A DNA stretch of 42,680 bases from a virus, in IMG/VR virus record IMGVR_UViG_3300005340_000021, positions 1 through 42,680 of that record; one strand, given 5' to 3'. Positions 29,728-36,284 of this stretch are shown one piece after another. Made by a program: the position numbers and the translations under genes. The notes under the pieces are model-generated. The model did no database searches. It was not told the origin of the DNA and was given only the letters and a program-made list of their open reading frames with translations. Numbering within the stretch: position 1 is the first letter of the stretch; each line of letters starts with the position of its first letter.

Positions 29728-29809
29728 TTGCGGGCTCCCTGTGTTGGCAAGTGAATACTACGCCGACTATGTTCTTGACGTAAAGAAAAATCTTTGCCAA
29801 TGTCGAAAA
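29728..29809. promoter_or_regulatory. Divergent promoter region
   Basis: For the leftward operon, TTTACG (29784-29779), 18 bp and TAGTAT (29760-29755) lie about 30 bases before the ATG at 29727. For the rightward operon, TTGGCA (29744-29749), 18 bp and TATGTT (29768-29773) are plausible. A second -35-like TTGACG (29775-29780) would need a weak -10 (CAATGT) and would give a leaderless message. An AAAGA/TCTTT inverted repeat is at 29782-29795. Confidence 0.45.
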
Positions 29810-29995
29810 ATGCAGAACACGAAGCCCCGCAGGGGCCGCCCCCGCGAATGTATGTCCAAGAAGCCGCGCGGCCGTAAGGTTGCCGCCCTGCGGAAGAAGG
29901 GCCTGAGTTTCAGCCAGATCGGCGCCGCCCTCGGCATCCACAAGCAGCACGCCCACCAGATCCACAAACGCATACTGCAGGAGCAGGCGACATGA
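29810..29995 (+). CDS. Small helix-turn-helix DNA-binding protein
   Basis: The 61-residue protein has an Arg/Lys/Pro-rich arm and then a helix-turn-helix: Leu-Arg-Lys-Lys-Gly-Leu-Ser-Phe-Ser-Gln-Ile-Gly-Ala-Ala-Leu-Gly-Ile-His-Lys (28-46). This looks like region-4 or MarR-type recognition. It is the first rightward gene next to a divergent promoter, so it probably regulates it. No ribosome binding site is seen before 29810 or before the ATG at 29852, so the start is uncertain. The stop overlaps the next start (ATGA). Confidence 0.6.
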   Translation: MQNTKPRRGRPRECMSKKPRGRKVAALRKKGLSFSQIGAALGIHKQHAHQIHKRILQEQAT

Positions 29996-30519
29996 CCACG
30001 ATGGATACGAACTATCGCCTCGGCATCGTCGATGAGCTTCAGGAACGACGCCATCGCCTCGCCTCCATCCGTCCCCGGCCCTCCCCCCGCTTCCTGCCCA
30101 CCCCGCGTCCGGCGCCCCAAAAGCCGGAGCCAAAGGCGGACCCCACCCCCCTCAATTCCTCAACTATATTGCGATATGTGGCCGATAACTTCGACGTAAC
30201 TGTGGACAATCTTCTGGAAGCCGGAAGATTAAAGCGCGTCTCGCGCGCCCGGTTCGCCGCCTATTGGCTGGTCCGCCAGCTCCTGGGCTACTCGTTTCCC
30301 GACACCGCCTACTGCCTCGGCAAGAAGGATCACACCTCGTCGATTCATGGCGTGGCGCGGGCCATTCACCTCCACCTGACGGACGACCGCTGGCGCCAGC
30401 AGTACGAGCGCGCCAAGCGGGCCTGTCTTGCCCACCAATCCGGTTCGCATCCTCCCCTGGGTGAACCGGACGCCGCCGGGGAGCCTTGCCCCAAACACGC
30501 CCCCGGCGGCACCCCATGA
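29992..30519 (+). CDS. DnaA domain-IV protein (replication initiator-like)
   Basis: The 175-residue protein has a Pro-rich N-terminus and a DnaA DNA-binding domain (about 57-145). It shows Val-Ser-Arg-Ala-Arg-Phe-Ala-Ala-Tyr-Trp-Leu-Val-Arg (83-95) and the DnaA signature Leu-Gly-Lys-Lys-Asp-His-Thr-Ser-Ser-Ile-His (109-119). The AAA+ ATPase (domain III) and domain I of bacterial DnaA are absent. It probably binds DnaA boxes in the phage or host DNA to recruit or block host replication. A TTGTCCACA-type box is at 30201-30209 (minus orientation) inside its gene. Confidence 0.82.
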   Translation: MTTMDTNYRLGIVDELQERRHRLASIRPRPSPRFLPTPRPAPQKPEPKADPTPLNSSTILRYVADNFDVTVDNLLEAGRLKRVSRARFAAYWLVRQLLGYSFPDTAYCLGKKDHTSSIHGVARAIHLHLTDDRWRQQYERAKRACLAHQSGSHPPLGEPDAAGEPCPKHAPGGTP

Positions 30520-30719
30520 CGCCCATGCAGAAGGTCCTTCTCCGGAACGCAGAGCGCGCCGCCAGCCCGCCGTTCATCATCCCCGCTGGGCCGGACTACG
30601 GCCGCAACGCGGTGTTGATCAAGGCCGGGACAATTAACGTCCTGTTCTTTCCCCGGTGGCCGGAAGTCGATGATCTGGTGGGGCTTGAACTTGAACTGCC
30701 CCCGGAGGCACGAACATGA
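30516..30719 (+). CDS. Small protein of unknown function
   Basis: The 67-residue protein has Phe-Ile-Ile-Pro-Ala-Gly-Pro-Asp-Tyr-Gly and Ile-Asn-Val-Leu-Phe-Phe-Pro-Arg-Trp, which look beta-rich. The ATG overlaps the DnaA-like stop (ATGA). No family is recognised. Confidence 0.55.
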   Translation: MTPMQKVLLRNAERAASPPFIIPAGPDYGRNAVLIKAGTINVLFFPRWPEVDDLVGLELELPPEART

Positions 30720-30922
30720 GTGACCAAGCGATGAAGGAATACATCCGCGAGCTGGATGCCCGCGTCGTGGCCAAGGGTGGCTGGTCGATCTTCGATCTGA
30801 AGTTGCCCAGCAGTTTCGTGCCCGCGACGTCCCGCTTCCCCGGTCGGCCCGGTCCCTACCCGGCCTTCTCGAAGCTGCCCGTCGCCGATGCGCGTTTTAA
30901 TGGGCAGCGGAGGCCGAAATGA
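30716..30922 (+). CDS. Small protein of unknown function
   Basis: The 68-residue protein has a helical N-terminal half (Met-Lys-Glu-Tyr-Ile-Arg-Glu-Leu-Asp) and a Pro/Arg-rich end. It overlaps the neighbours with ATGA junctions, so the whole operon is coupled. No family is recognised. Confidence 0.55.
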   Translation: MSDQAMKEYIRELDARVVAKGGWSIFDLKLPSSFVPATSRFPGRPGPYPAFSKLPVADARFNGQRRPK

Positions 30923-31116
30923 AGGGAAAGCGTCGCAAACGGACTGAGGCCGAAAAGAAGCATATGTCCGAAGCCGCGCGGAAAGCGTGGGAGGATCCTG
31001 CAATTCGCCAGAAGAGACTGGCCGGTATGAGAAAGAGCGGGAGGGGGTACCTTATCCCCAGAAGCGCGCTTCTCCCGTCAGGCATTTACGAAGATTTTGA
31101 TGAGATGGACCAGTGA
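30919..31116 (+). CDS. Small basic protein with NUMOD3-like motif
   Basis: The 65-residue protein is very basic (Met-Lys-Gly-Lys-Arg-Arg-Lys-Arg) and contains Met-Ser-Glu-Ala-Ala-Arg-Lys-Ala-Trp-Glu-Asp-Pro (16-27), similar to NUMOD3 DNA-binding repeats that accompany homing endonucleases. It may bind DNA. The start overlaps the previous stop. Confidence 0.55.
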   Translation: MKGKRRKRTEAEKKHMSEAARKAWEDPAIRQKRLAGMRKSGRGYLIPRSALLPSGIYEDFDEMDQ

Positions 31117-31123
31117 GGCCAAA

Positions 31124-31276
31124 ATGATGACGAAGCGGATGATTGCGGCGCGCGCCCACGATGCCGAACACAAGCGCCTCATGCTGGCCTATCGCAATGC
31201 ACGGGGTGGGGAGAAACTGAAAGCGCTCGGCAGGCTCAATGCCTATGTGACGGGCAGACTGGCGAACGGGAAGTGA
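31124..31276 (+). CDS. Small basic helical protein
   Basis: The 50-residue protein (Met-Met-Thr-Lys-Arg-Met) is mostly one helix with Arg/Lys/His. Two ATGs are adjacent at 31124 and 31127. The stop overlaps the GTG of the VRR-NUC gene (GTGA). No family is recognised. Confidence 0.5.
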   Translation: MMTKRMIAARAHDAEHKRLMLAYRNARGGEKLKALGRLNAYVTGRLANGK

Positions 31277-31647
31277 AGCGCGCCAGTCCCGAGGCCCGAC
31301 TCCACCGCGCGGTAGCTGCGTTCCTGTCCGTCGCCATCAAGCCGCCCACCATGTGGACCACTATTGGACATGGCGGCGGCGGCCGAGTTCGTGGCGCACA
31401 GTTGAAGGCGATGGGCGTTCAGCCGGGGTGGCCCGATATTATCGTCCTCCACCCCAACAACATTCTATCATGCATCGTTGCTGGCATCGAGTTGAAAGCC
31501 GCCAAAGGCGCTCAGTCAAAGTCACAGAAGATCCTTGCCCATTCGTTCAATATGACCGGGGCGAACTACTCGGTATGTCGGACGCTGGAGCAAGTCGAAC
31601 GTGCGTTAATGGACTGCAACATTCCCCTACACGCGAGGACAGCATGA
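31273..31647 (+). CDS. VRR-NUC domain nuclease
   Basis: The 124-residue protein is a single VRR-NUC domain, a PD-(D/E)XK nuclease type related to Holliday junction resolvases. Key residues are Gly-Val-Gln-Pro-Gly-Trp-Pro-Asp55, Glu73-Leu-Lys75 and Gln/Ser around 84-85. It starts at GTG, coupled to the upstream gene. Stand-alone phage VRR-NUC enzymes may resolve branched DNA before packaging. Confidence 0.8.
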   Translation: MKRASPEARLHRAVAAFLSVAIKPPTMWTTIGHGGGGRVRGAQLKAMGVQPGWPDIIVLHPNNILSCIVAGIELKAAKGAQSKSQKILAHSFNMTGANYSVCRTLEQVERALMDCNIPLHARTA

Positions 31648-31880
31648 CCAATGAATTGCTAGGCCCCTACTGGAAGGAACAGGTGATGATGGTGCCCTCG
31701 AGCGCACGTCCGCCCGACTGGTCCGGCGCGGCATGGGATGCCTGGATGCGTTCTGCCATCGCCTCGGGGGCCATCACGCCGCCGATCGGGGAGCGCGAGC
31801 GGGTCAGGGTCTGGCCGTGGGTGCTGGTCGGTATCGTCTGTATCGCCGGTGCCTTTGCGTATGGGGCGATGACGCGCTGA
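31644..31880 (+). CDS. Membrane-anchored small protein
   Basis: The 78-residue protein has a soluble N-terminus with several Trp (Trp-Asp-Ala-Trp-Met-Arg) and one C-terminal membrane span (Val-Trp-Pro-Trp-Val-Leu-Val-Gly-Ile-Val..., about 56-76). It is tail-anchored and coupled to the VRR-NUC gene. The function is unknown. Confidence 0.6.
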   Translation: MTNELLGPYWKEQVMMVPSSARPPDWSGAAWDAWMRSAIASGAITPPIGERERVRVWPWVLVGIVCIAGAFAYGAMTR

Positions 31881-32073
31881 TTTCGTCCCGACGTCGGCCC
31901 CTCGCCGGGGCGGCTCCGAGCTTGAGATTAATAAATGCTTGGCAGGGCATGAGCTTGAGGACATGATACTCGGGTGCGGACAACAGGTAGCTCCTGTCTC
32001 CGTCGTCTGTCGCATGGTCCCTAACCCATTCGACGGGCGGATTACGCACCCCACTTTTTGTTAGGGAGTTTCC
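31881..32073 (+). other. Intergenic region before the replisome-organiser-like gene
   Basis: This 193-bp gap has a GCCCC-TCGCC-GGGGC hairpin (31897-31911) with no T-run, an AT-richer patch (GATTAATAAATGC) and a possible TTGGCA...GATACT pair with a poor spacing of 20. It may hold a secondary promoter. I see no gene. Confidence 0.4.
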
Positions 32074-32562
32074 ATGAGACTGGCAGTCAAAGGCTGGACC
32101 CAATTCCAGCACTACAAGCACCGCAAGCCCCCCTGGATTCGGCTTCATCGAAAACTGATTGACGACATCGACTGGCACGATCTACCCGTTGCCAGCAGGG
32201 CGCTAGCGCCAATGCTCTGGCTGCTGGCAAGCGAGACGATGAACGGTGTAATCGACGGTGATAGCAAGTCGATAGCATTCCGCTTGCGTGTTGCTAGCGC
32301 CGAGTTTGAGGAAGCATTAAAACCTTTAATCACAGGAGGTTGGTTCCTAATAATCGAGCCAGAAATCGGGATGCTAGCACCACGCTTGCAAGATGCTCCC
32401 TCAGAGTCAGAGTTCAGAGTACAGAGTACTGTAACTTCTAATCATACTGACCCCGCGCGAGGCTCTGCGCTGAACGGGGGCTCCGCGCCTCGCGCGATCA
32501 TTCGCCCCATGAAAGATGTCCTCGCTGAGTTAGCCGACAAGCACCGGAGCAAACAGATATGA
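32074..32562 (+). CDS. Replisome-organiser-like protein
   Basis: The 162-residue protein has the N-terminal pattern Phe-Gln-His-Tyr-Lys-x-Arg-Lys-Pro-Pro-Trp-Ile-Arg-Leu-His-Arg (11-26), then Leu-Pro-Val-Ala-Ser-Arg-Ala-Leu-Ala-Pro-Met-Leu-Trp-Leu-Leu-Ala (37-52). I recognise this as a winged-helix domain of phage replisome-organiser and DnaT-like proteins. The C-terminus is short and basic. In such phages this protein brings host helicase to the origin, which fits the absence of a phage polymerase. TTAGGGAG precedes the ATG. Confidence 0.68.
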   Translation: MRLAVKGWTQFQHYKHRKPPWIRLHRKLIDDIDWHDLPVASRALAPMLWLLASETMNGVIDGDSKSIAFRLRVASAEFEEALKPLITGGWFLIIEPEIGMLAPRLQDAPSESEFRVQSTVTSNHTDPARGSALNGGSAPRAIIRPMKDVLAELADKHRSKQI

Positions 32563-32954
32563 CCGCGGAAAGTAGACTTATCCAAAGAATGTCCACCCTC
32601 ACCGCGACGGGCAACCGTGTGCCTGATGCACTTCGCATCCAACTGGCGACTTTGATTACGAGGCGCACCAAAGAGCCTACCAAGAAAAAGACGAAGCGTG
32701 GCGGCAAGCGGCGTTTCTATAAAACGCGGGAGTGGCGCGAGTTCCGCTATCAGATCCTGACGCAACTGGGCGCGAAATGTATGTGCTGCGGCGTCACCCC
32801 CGCCGATGGGGCGGTTATGAACGTCGACCACATCGTACCGATCAGCAAAGCATGGGAGCGACGTCTGGACCCCACCAACATGCAGGTGCTGTGCGCTCGC
32901 TGCAATGAGGGGAAGGGCGGCCACGACCAAACCGATTGGAGGCCGCCAGCATGA
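32559..32954 (+). CDS. HNH endonuclease (second)
   Basis: The 131-residue protein has a Lys/Arg-rich N-terminus (40-52) and the HNH core: Arg-Phe-Tyr-Lys-Thr-Arg-Glu-Trp-Arg (52-60), Cys74-x2-Cys77, Val-Asp90-His91-Ile-Val-Pro, Asn107 and Cys112-x2-Cys115-Asn116. It is coupled to the preceding gene (ATGA). It may nick or cut DNA during replication or packaging, or be a homing enzyme. Confidence 0.85.
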   Translation: MTAESRLIQRMSTLTATGNRVPDALRIQLATLITRRTKEPTKKKTKRGGKRRFYKTREWREFRYQILTQLGAKCMCCGVTPADGAVMNVDHIVPISKAWERRLDPTNMQVLCARCNEGKGGHDQTDWRPPA

Positions 32955-33058
32955 CCCGCCTTCTGGCCCTCGCCCTGATAGCCTTCACCCTCTCATCCTG
33001 CGGGATGGTGGCGATGACCTGCCTGCTGGACCCAGGACCCGTCTGCCGGAGCTTCTAG
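32951..33058 (+). CDS. Small lipoprotein
   Basis: The 35-residue peptide has a short signal (Met-Thr-Arg-Leu-Leu-Ala-Leu-Ala-Leu-Ile-Ala-Phe-Thr-Leu-Ser-Ser-Cys) with a lipobox Leu-Ser-Ser-Cys17. The mature lipopeptide has about 19 residues with two more cysteines. The start overlaps the HNH stop. The TAG overlaps the stop of the convergent minus-strand gene in one CTAG. It could be an outer-membrane exclusion lipopeptide or a lysis helper. Confidence 0.6.
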   Translation: MTRLLALALIAFTLSSCGMVAMTCLLDPGPVCRSF

Positions 33059-33264
33059 GCGTCCTTGCTGATGTCGTTGATCCGGTCCTCGAGTTCGGTG
33101 GCCCGGTCGTCCAGATCGTTCCAGTCGTCTTTCCCTGGCCCCGTGTTCTCGTCGATCACGGCCTTGGTATGGACGTACAGGTCATAGACCTTCATGCCGG
33201 AGTCGATCCAGCCCGGCAAATTGCTGATCACAAAGGATGCGAGCGTGAAGGCGGCGCCCATCAT
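33055..33264 (-). CDS. Last gene of the lysis cassette, small membrane-associated protein
   Basis: The 69-residue protein has a hydrophobic N-terminus (Ala-Ala-Phe-Thr-Leu-Ala-Ser-Phe-Val-Ile, 4-13) and an acidic coil end. The start overlaps the lipoprotein stop. A spanin or holin partner role is possible from position only. Confidence 0.55.
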   Translation of the reverse strand: MMGAAFTLASFVISNLPGWIDSGMKVYDLYVHTKAVIDENTGPGKDDWNDLDDRATELEDRINDISKDA

Positions 33265-33644
33265 TTCCTCCCCTCGTTGGATTCGACCGTAGACTTGAAC
33301 ACCGTCACCGCTCGCGTGGCGGCATCGACCGACACCGACAGCACCGTGGGGCTCGTCCCCGGATTGCGCGCCAGTTCGTCGGCCTGCTTGGTGGCGTCGC
33401 CCGCGGTCTTCTGGACCGAGCGGATCTTGTTCACCGTCGCCTGATAGACGCAGGGAGCCGGTGCCCGCTCGCAGCGCGGCATGTCGGTCACGTTGACCGC
33501 CACCTCGAGTAGACCCACGTAGGTCGCCCGCGCGGCAAATGCGGCCTTCTGGAGCGAAACCGTGTCGACCGGGGTGGTGGCCACCTGAACGGCGGAACAG
33601 GCCCCTACGAGGAGAAAAAGGGCCGTAGCGATGATCTTCTTCAT
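33261..33644 (-). CDS. Lipoprotein, possible outer-membrane spanin
   Basis: The 127-residue protein has a lipoprotein signal with Leu-Val-Gly-Ala-Cys16 (12-16). The mature part is helical, Thr/Ala-rich, with two cysteines (Arg-Cys-Glu-Arg and Pro-Cys-Val-Tyr). It follows the endolysin with an ATGA overlap, the usual place of o-spanins. No inner-membrane spanin with a matching long coil is clear, so the role is inferred. Confidence 0.6.
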   Translation of the reverse strand: MKKIIATALFLLVGACSAVQVATTPVDTVSLQKAAFAARATYVGLLEVAVNVTDMPRCERAPAPCVYQATVNKIRSVQKTAGDATKQADELARNPGTSPTVLSVSVDAATRAVTVFKSTVESNEGRK

Positions 33645-34168
33645 GGGGTTCCCTTCAGGGCCTTCTGGGCCGTCTCGTAGTTGGCAGGCCATGCGTCAGG
33701 ATGGGGCGCGCCCGGCCGCCAGTTGCGCTGGTAGTAAGCCCACCCCGCGTCCTTGTCGCCTACAGCGGGCAGCGCCGCCGGGTCCTGCCACAGCAGCAGC
33801 CGGGCGCAGGCGCAAGCGAGCGTGTCGTTCCACGCAATCGCCTCGTACAGCGTAAGCTCGTCGCCGGGGATTTCGAGGAATTGACACATCGCGGTGAGTT
33901 GGCGGGATGTCTTCTGCATCACGTCGTTGAGCGCCACAGGACCGCCCCAGGTGCTTTCAAACTGCCAGTATCCGCGAGCGCCGACCGTCTGCGGGTGATA
34001 CTGGCCAATGCCGATCTGCCGCCGATTCGCCCACGCGCTTTCCTGCCCGGCAATCGCCATCACCAGCACCGCCGCCTTGTCGGATGCGGGGATGTTGACC
34101 TCGGGCATGGCCGCCATCAGGGCCAGCGTGGGCTTCACGATGCTCTGATAGAACAGGTCGGGCTTCAC
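33641..34168 (-). CDS. Endolysin, SLT-like lysozyme
   Basis: The 175-residue protein has a lysozyme-like core: Ala-Ile-Ala-Gly-Gln-Glu43-Ser-Ala-Trp (39-46) with Glu43 as likely catalytic acid, Gly-Ile-Gly-Gln-Tyr and Ala-Arg-Gly-Tyr-Trp-Gln-Phe-Glu (64-71). This is the pattern of lytic transglycosylase-type endolysins. No signal peptide is present, so a holin is needed. It starts at GTG 34168, overlapping the upstream TGA. The C-terminal part (Tyr-Tyr-Gln-Arg-Asn-Trp) is also seen in related lysins. Confidence 0.78.
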   Translation of the reverse strand: MKPDLFYQSIVKPTLALMAAMPEVNIPASDKAAVLVMAIAGQESAWANRRQIGIGQYHPQTVGARGYWQFESTWGGPVALNDVMQKTSRQLTAMCQFLEIPGDELTLYEAIAWNDTLACACARLLLWQDPAALPAVGDKDAGWAYYQRNWRPGAPHPDAWPANYETAQKALKGTP

Positions 34169-34284
34169 TCACGCCTCCATGTCTTGATCCACGCCTCGAG
34201 CTTGGCCCAGAGCGGGCCACCGTAGAACACGGCAGCACCACCCACCGCGGCCCCGATGAAGAAGCCGGTCAGGAAGCTAGCCAT
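34165..34284 (-). CDS. 39-residue single-span membrane protein
   Basis: The peptide has one membrane span (Phe-Leu-Thr-Gly-Phe-Phe-Ile-Gly-Ala-Ala, 4-20) and a Trp/Lys/Arg-rich C-terminal helix. It overlaps the holin-like gene (8 bases) and the endolysin start (GTGA). It may be a pinholin or a holin regulator. Confidence 0.6.
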   Translation of the reverse strand: MASFLTGFFIGAAVGGAAVFYGGPLWAKLEAWIKTWRRE

Positions 34285-34438
34285 GGATGGGTGGCCCGAA
34301 GGCATGCCAGCCGAGCAGGCCGATCAGGACGAACAGCAGCAGGTTGCCGCCCATCAGGATGTGGTTGGGCCATGTGTTCCAGACGCCGAACACCAGCCAG
34401 ACGAGCATCAAAATCCAGAACGCTAGGCCTAGGGACAT
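34277..34438 (-). CDS. Holin-like two-span membrane protein
   Basis: The 53-residue protein has two membrane spans (about 5-21 and 30-45) and ends Gly-Trp-His-Ala-Phe-Gly-Pro-Pro-Ile. I recognise this short two-helix type with the Phe-Gly-Pro-Pro end from lysis regions of other phages. AGGAG lies about five bases before the ATG. Its place just ahead of the endolysin supports a holin role. Confidence 0.65.
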   Translation of the reverse strand: MSLGLAFWILMLVWLVFGVWNTWPNHILMGGNLLLFVLIGLLGWHAFGPPIHG

Positions 34439-34446
34439 GGTGGCTC

Positions 34447-34668
34447 CTACGGTTGGAAGCGATCAGGCGGGGGCAAGAGGAGGATAGGGGCGCCCTCGAC
34501 CCCGCCGTCAATTCCAAGGGCGGACTTGGCGACGTTCGAAAGGAGGCGATTATAGCGCAGTTTCACCTTGAGGTCCCTCACCACCACGCCGGTCTGGGCC
34601 TTCTCGCCTTCCAGCGCCTCGGTCAGCCGCTCGATCTCACGATCCTTGGCTTCGCTCTGCATGTTCAT
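34447..34668 (-). CDS. Small coiled-coil protein in lysis cassette
   Basis: The 73-residue protein begins with charged heptads (Lys-Asp-Arg-Glu-Ile-Glu-Arg-Leu-Thr-Glu-Ala-Leu) and ends in a Pro-rich tail. No membrane span is present. The ATG overlaps the preceding stop. It may pair with the coiled coil of the protein upstream. Confidence 0.55.
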   Translation of the reverse strand: MNMQSEAKDREIERLTEALEGEKAQTGVVVRDLKVKLRYNRLLSNVAKSALGIDGGVEGAPILLLPPPDRFQP

Positions 34669-34916
34669 GTGAGCTTCCCTTTCAACATGGCGCTCTGATC
34701 CTCGATTAAACGCTTGAGGGCGTCCAAGGTGTCCCGGCGCTTCGGTTCGCTGTCGATCTGTGCCTGAAGCATGCCAACTATCTGGGTCTGGAGTTGATCT
34801 ATTTTAGCCTTCAGGGCCGTGATTTCGGAGGCCCTCTCCCGGTAGAAATAGAACAGCGTTGCTGCAATAAGACCGCCCGGCCCAGCGGCGAGGAACGCTT
34901 TTGCCAGCTCGTCCAT
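34665..34916 (-). CDS. Membrane protein with coiled coil, first lysis gene
   Basis: The 83-residue protein has an N-terminal span (about 8-24, Ala-Gly-Pro-Gly-Gly-Leu-Ile-Ala-Ala-Thr-Leu-Phe-Tyr-Phe) followed by a long coiled coil (Ile-Thr-Ala-Leu-Lys-Ala-Lys-Ile-Asp-Gln-Leu). This is the build of a holin or an inner-membrane spanin. It begins four bases after the fibre stop. Confidence 0.65.
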   Translation of the reverse strand: MDELAKAFLAAGPGGLIAATLFYFYRERASEITALKAKIDQLQTQIVGMLQAQIDSEPKRRDTLDALKRLIEDQSAMLKGKLT

Positions 34917-34919
34917 GGC

Positions 34920-36275
34920 TTACCTGTCGCAGAACTCGATGATGTAGACATAGCCCGCCGTCCCTGCCCCGCCTGCCGCCGTGGTGCCACCGCCCGCCGC
35001 ATTGTTGGCGGCACCGCTGCCGCCAGACCCCCGACCCGTCCCAGCATTGCCAGCCCCAGCCGTATTGCCCGTGTTCTGGACCGGGCTGATGCCGCCCGAG
35101 CCGAACATGCTGCTCCCCCCCTTGCCGCCGCTGGTGATGGTGGCGGCCGAGCCCGACTCACCAATGCCGCTAAACCCGGCCTCGCCGGTGCAGGTAATGG
35201 TCCCCGTGCCCGCCACGCCACCCGCACCACCCAGGCCCGAGAAGGTAGCCGTGCCGCCCCCAGAACCGCCCTTGCCGATGCAGATGGTGCCGACCGAGGT
35301 GTCGCCGCCCGCGCCTCCCGCATTGGCACCGGTGGCCCCGGCAGCCCCGGCAGCACCGATCGTCACCGCCTTGCTCACCCCGATGGTCGCAGCCGTGGCC
35401 AGCAGGATCGACAGGCTGCCCGCGCCCCCGCCACCGCCCGCCAGTCCGCTCGCCGCCGAGACACCGACACCCGCCCCACCGCCGCCACCGCCCACCGCAT
35501 AGATCAGGCAGTTCACCATCCCGGCATGGGGCGTGTAGGTGCCCGTCACGCTGAAGGTCTGGACGTAGACCTTGGCCGTCGCCGCCGCCACGAAGGCGGT
35601 CGTGGCCGCCAGGGTGGTGCTGTCCCCCGAGGCCTGCGTCACGAAGGCATTGGAGTTGATGGCGAGCGCCGTCCGCGACAGGGCCGCATTGGCGAGCTGC
35701 ACCGTGGTCGCCCAGAAGGCCGAGATGGGGCCGCCCGTCGAAGAGGGGCCGGGGCTCGCGATCGGGTTGCCCGAGGCATCGAAGGCCAGATACATGCTGG
35801 CGCGGGTAGCTGCATCAGGCAGGGTGCTGGTGACGGTGGTGGGATCGGACGAGGGGAAGGTGAGCGCCTGTCCCACCAACTGCATGGCCCGCTGCACCAG
35901 CACCGTGAGGCGATCGAGCGCACCGTTCACCGTGTTGGCGGGGAACTTGGAATTGTCGATCAGCGTGACCGCCTGCGTCTGCGGCACCACCCGCTCGATG
36001 GTGACGCGGTAGCCGGTGATCGGGGCGGTGTTGAAGGTGACGGTTCCGCCGGCCGTGTACTCGCCCCTGTCGGCGTCGAAGGTGCCTGCAAAGGTGTAAT
36101 CGTAGGTGTCCGACCCGTTCAGCACAGGCGCCGGAGAAACGTCGGCCATTGCCGCGGTGTCGTAGAGCGTCACCAGCAGGTCGGATGCGGCGAACATCAC
36201 ATAGGGGAAGCCGAAGTCTACGGTGGTGCCGTCACCGTTGTACTGGATGCGATTGGTGGTGGTGCTGACTGTCAT
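34920..36275 (-). CDS. Tail fibre, T7 gp17-like N-terminus with glycine-rich tip
   Basis: The 451-residue protein starts like T7 gp17: Asn-Arg-Ile-Gln-Tyr-Asn-Gly-Asp-Gly-Thr-Thr-Val-Asp-Phe (8-21), a Tyr-Thr-Ala-Gly-Gly-Thr-Val-Thr-Phe segment, Gly-Tyr-Arg-Val-Thr-Ile-Glu-Arg and Asn-Gly-Ala-Leu-Asp-Arg-Leu. This part joins the fibre to the tail nozzle. From about residue 265 it changes to glycine runs with short strands, ending Ala-Gly-Tyr-Val-Tyr-Ile-Ile-Glu-Phe, the same plan as the protein at 14785-15678. AGGAG lies seven bases before the ATG. Confidence 0.88.
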   Translation of the reverse strand: MTVSTTTNRIQYNGDGTTVDFGFPYVMFAASDLLVTLYDTAAMADVSPAPVLNGSDTYDYTFAGTFDADRGEYTAGGTVTFNTAPITGYRVTIERVVPQTQAVTLIDNSKFPANTVNGALDRLTVLVQRAMQLVGQALTFPSSDPTTVTSTLPDAATRASMYLAFDASGNPIASPGPSSTGGPISAFWATTVQLANAALSRTALAINSNAFVTQASGDSTTLAATTAFVAAATAKVYVQTFSVTGTYTPHAGMVNCLIYAVGGGGGGAGVGVSAASGLAGGGGGAGSLSILLATAATIGVSKAVTIGAAGAAGATGANAGGAGGDTSVGTICIGKGGSGGGTATFSGLGGAGGVAGTGTITCTGEAGFSGIGESGSAATITSGGKGGSSMFGSGGISPVQNTGNTAGAGNAGTGRGSGGSGAANNAAGGGTTAAGGAGTAGYVYIIEFCDR

Positions 36276-36284
36276 GGCCTACTC

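Noticed and set aside
25263-30209. Two TTGTCCACA sites (25263-25271 and 30201-30209) as a phage origin
   Set aside because: They differ from the DnaA-box consensus by one base, lie far apart and inside genes, and a 9-mer can occur this often by chance in 42 kb.
31897-31911. GCCCC-TCGCC-GGGGC hairpin as a terminator
   Set aside because: The stem is only 5 bp and no T-run follows on either strand.
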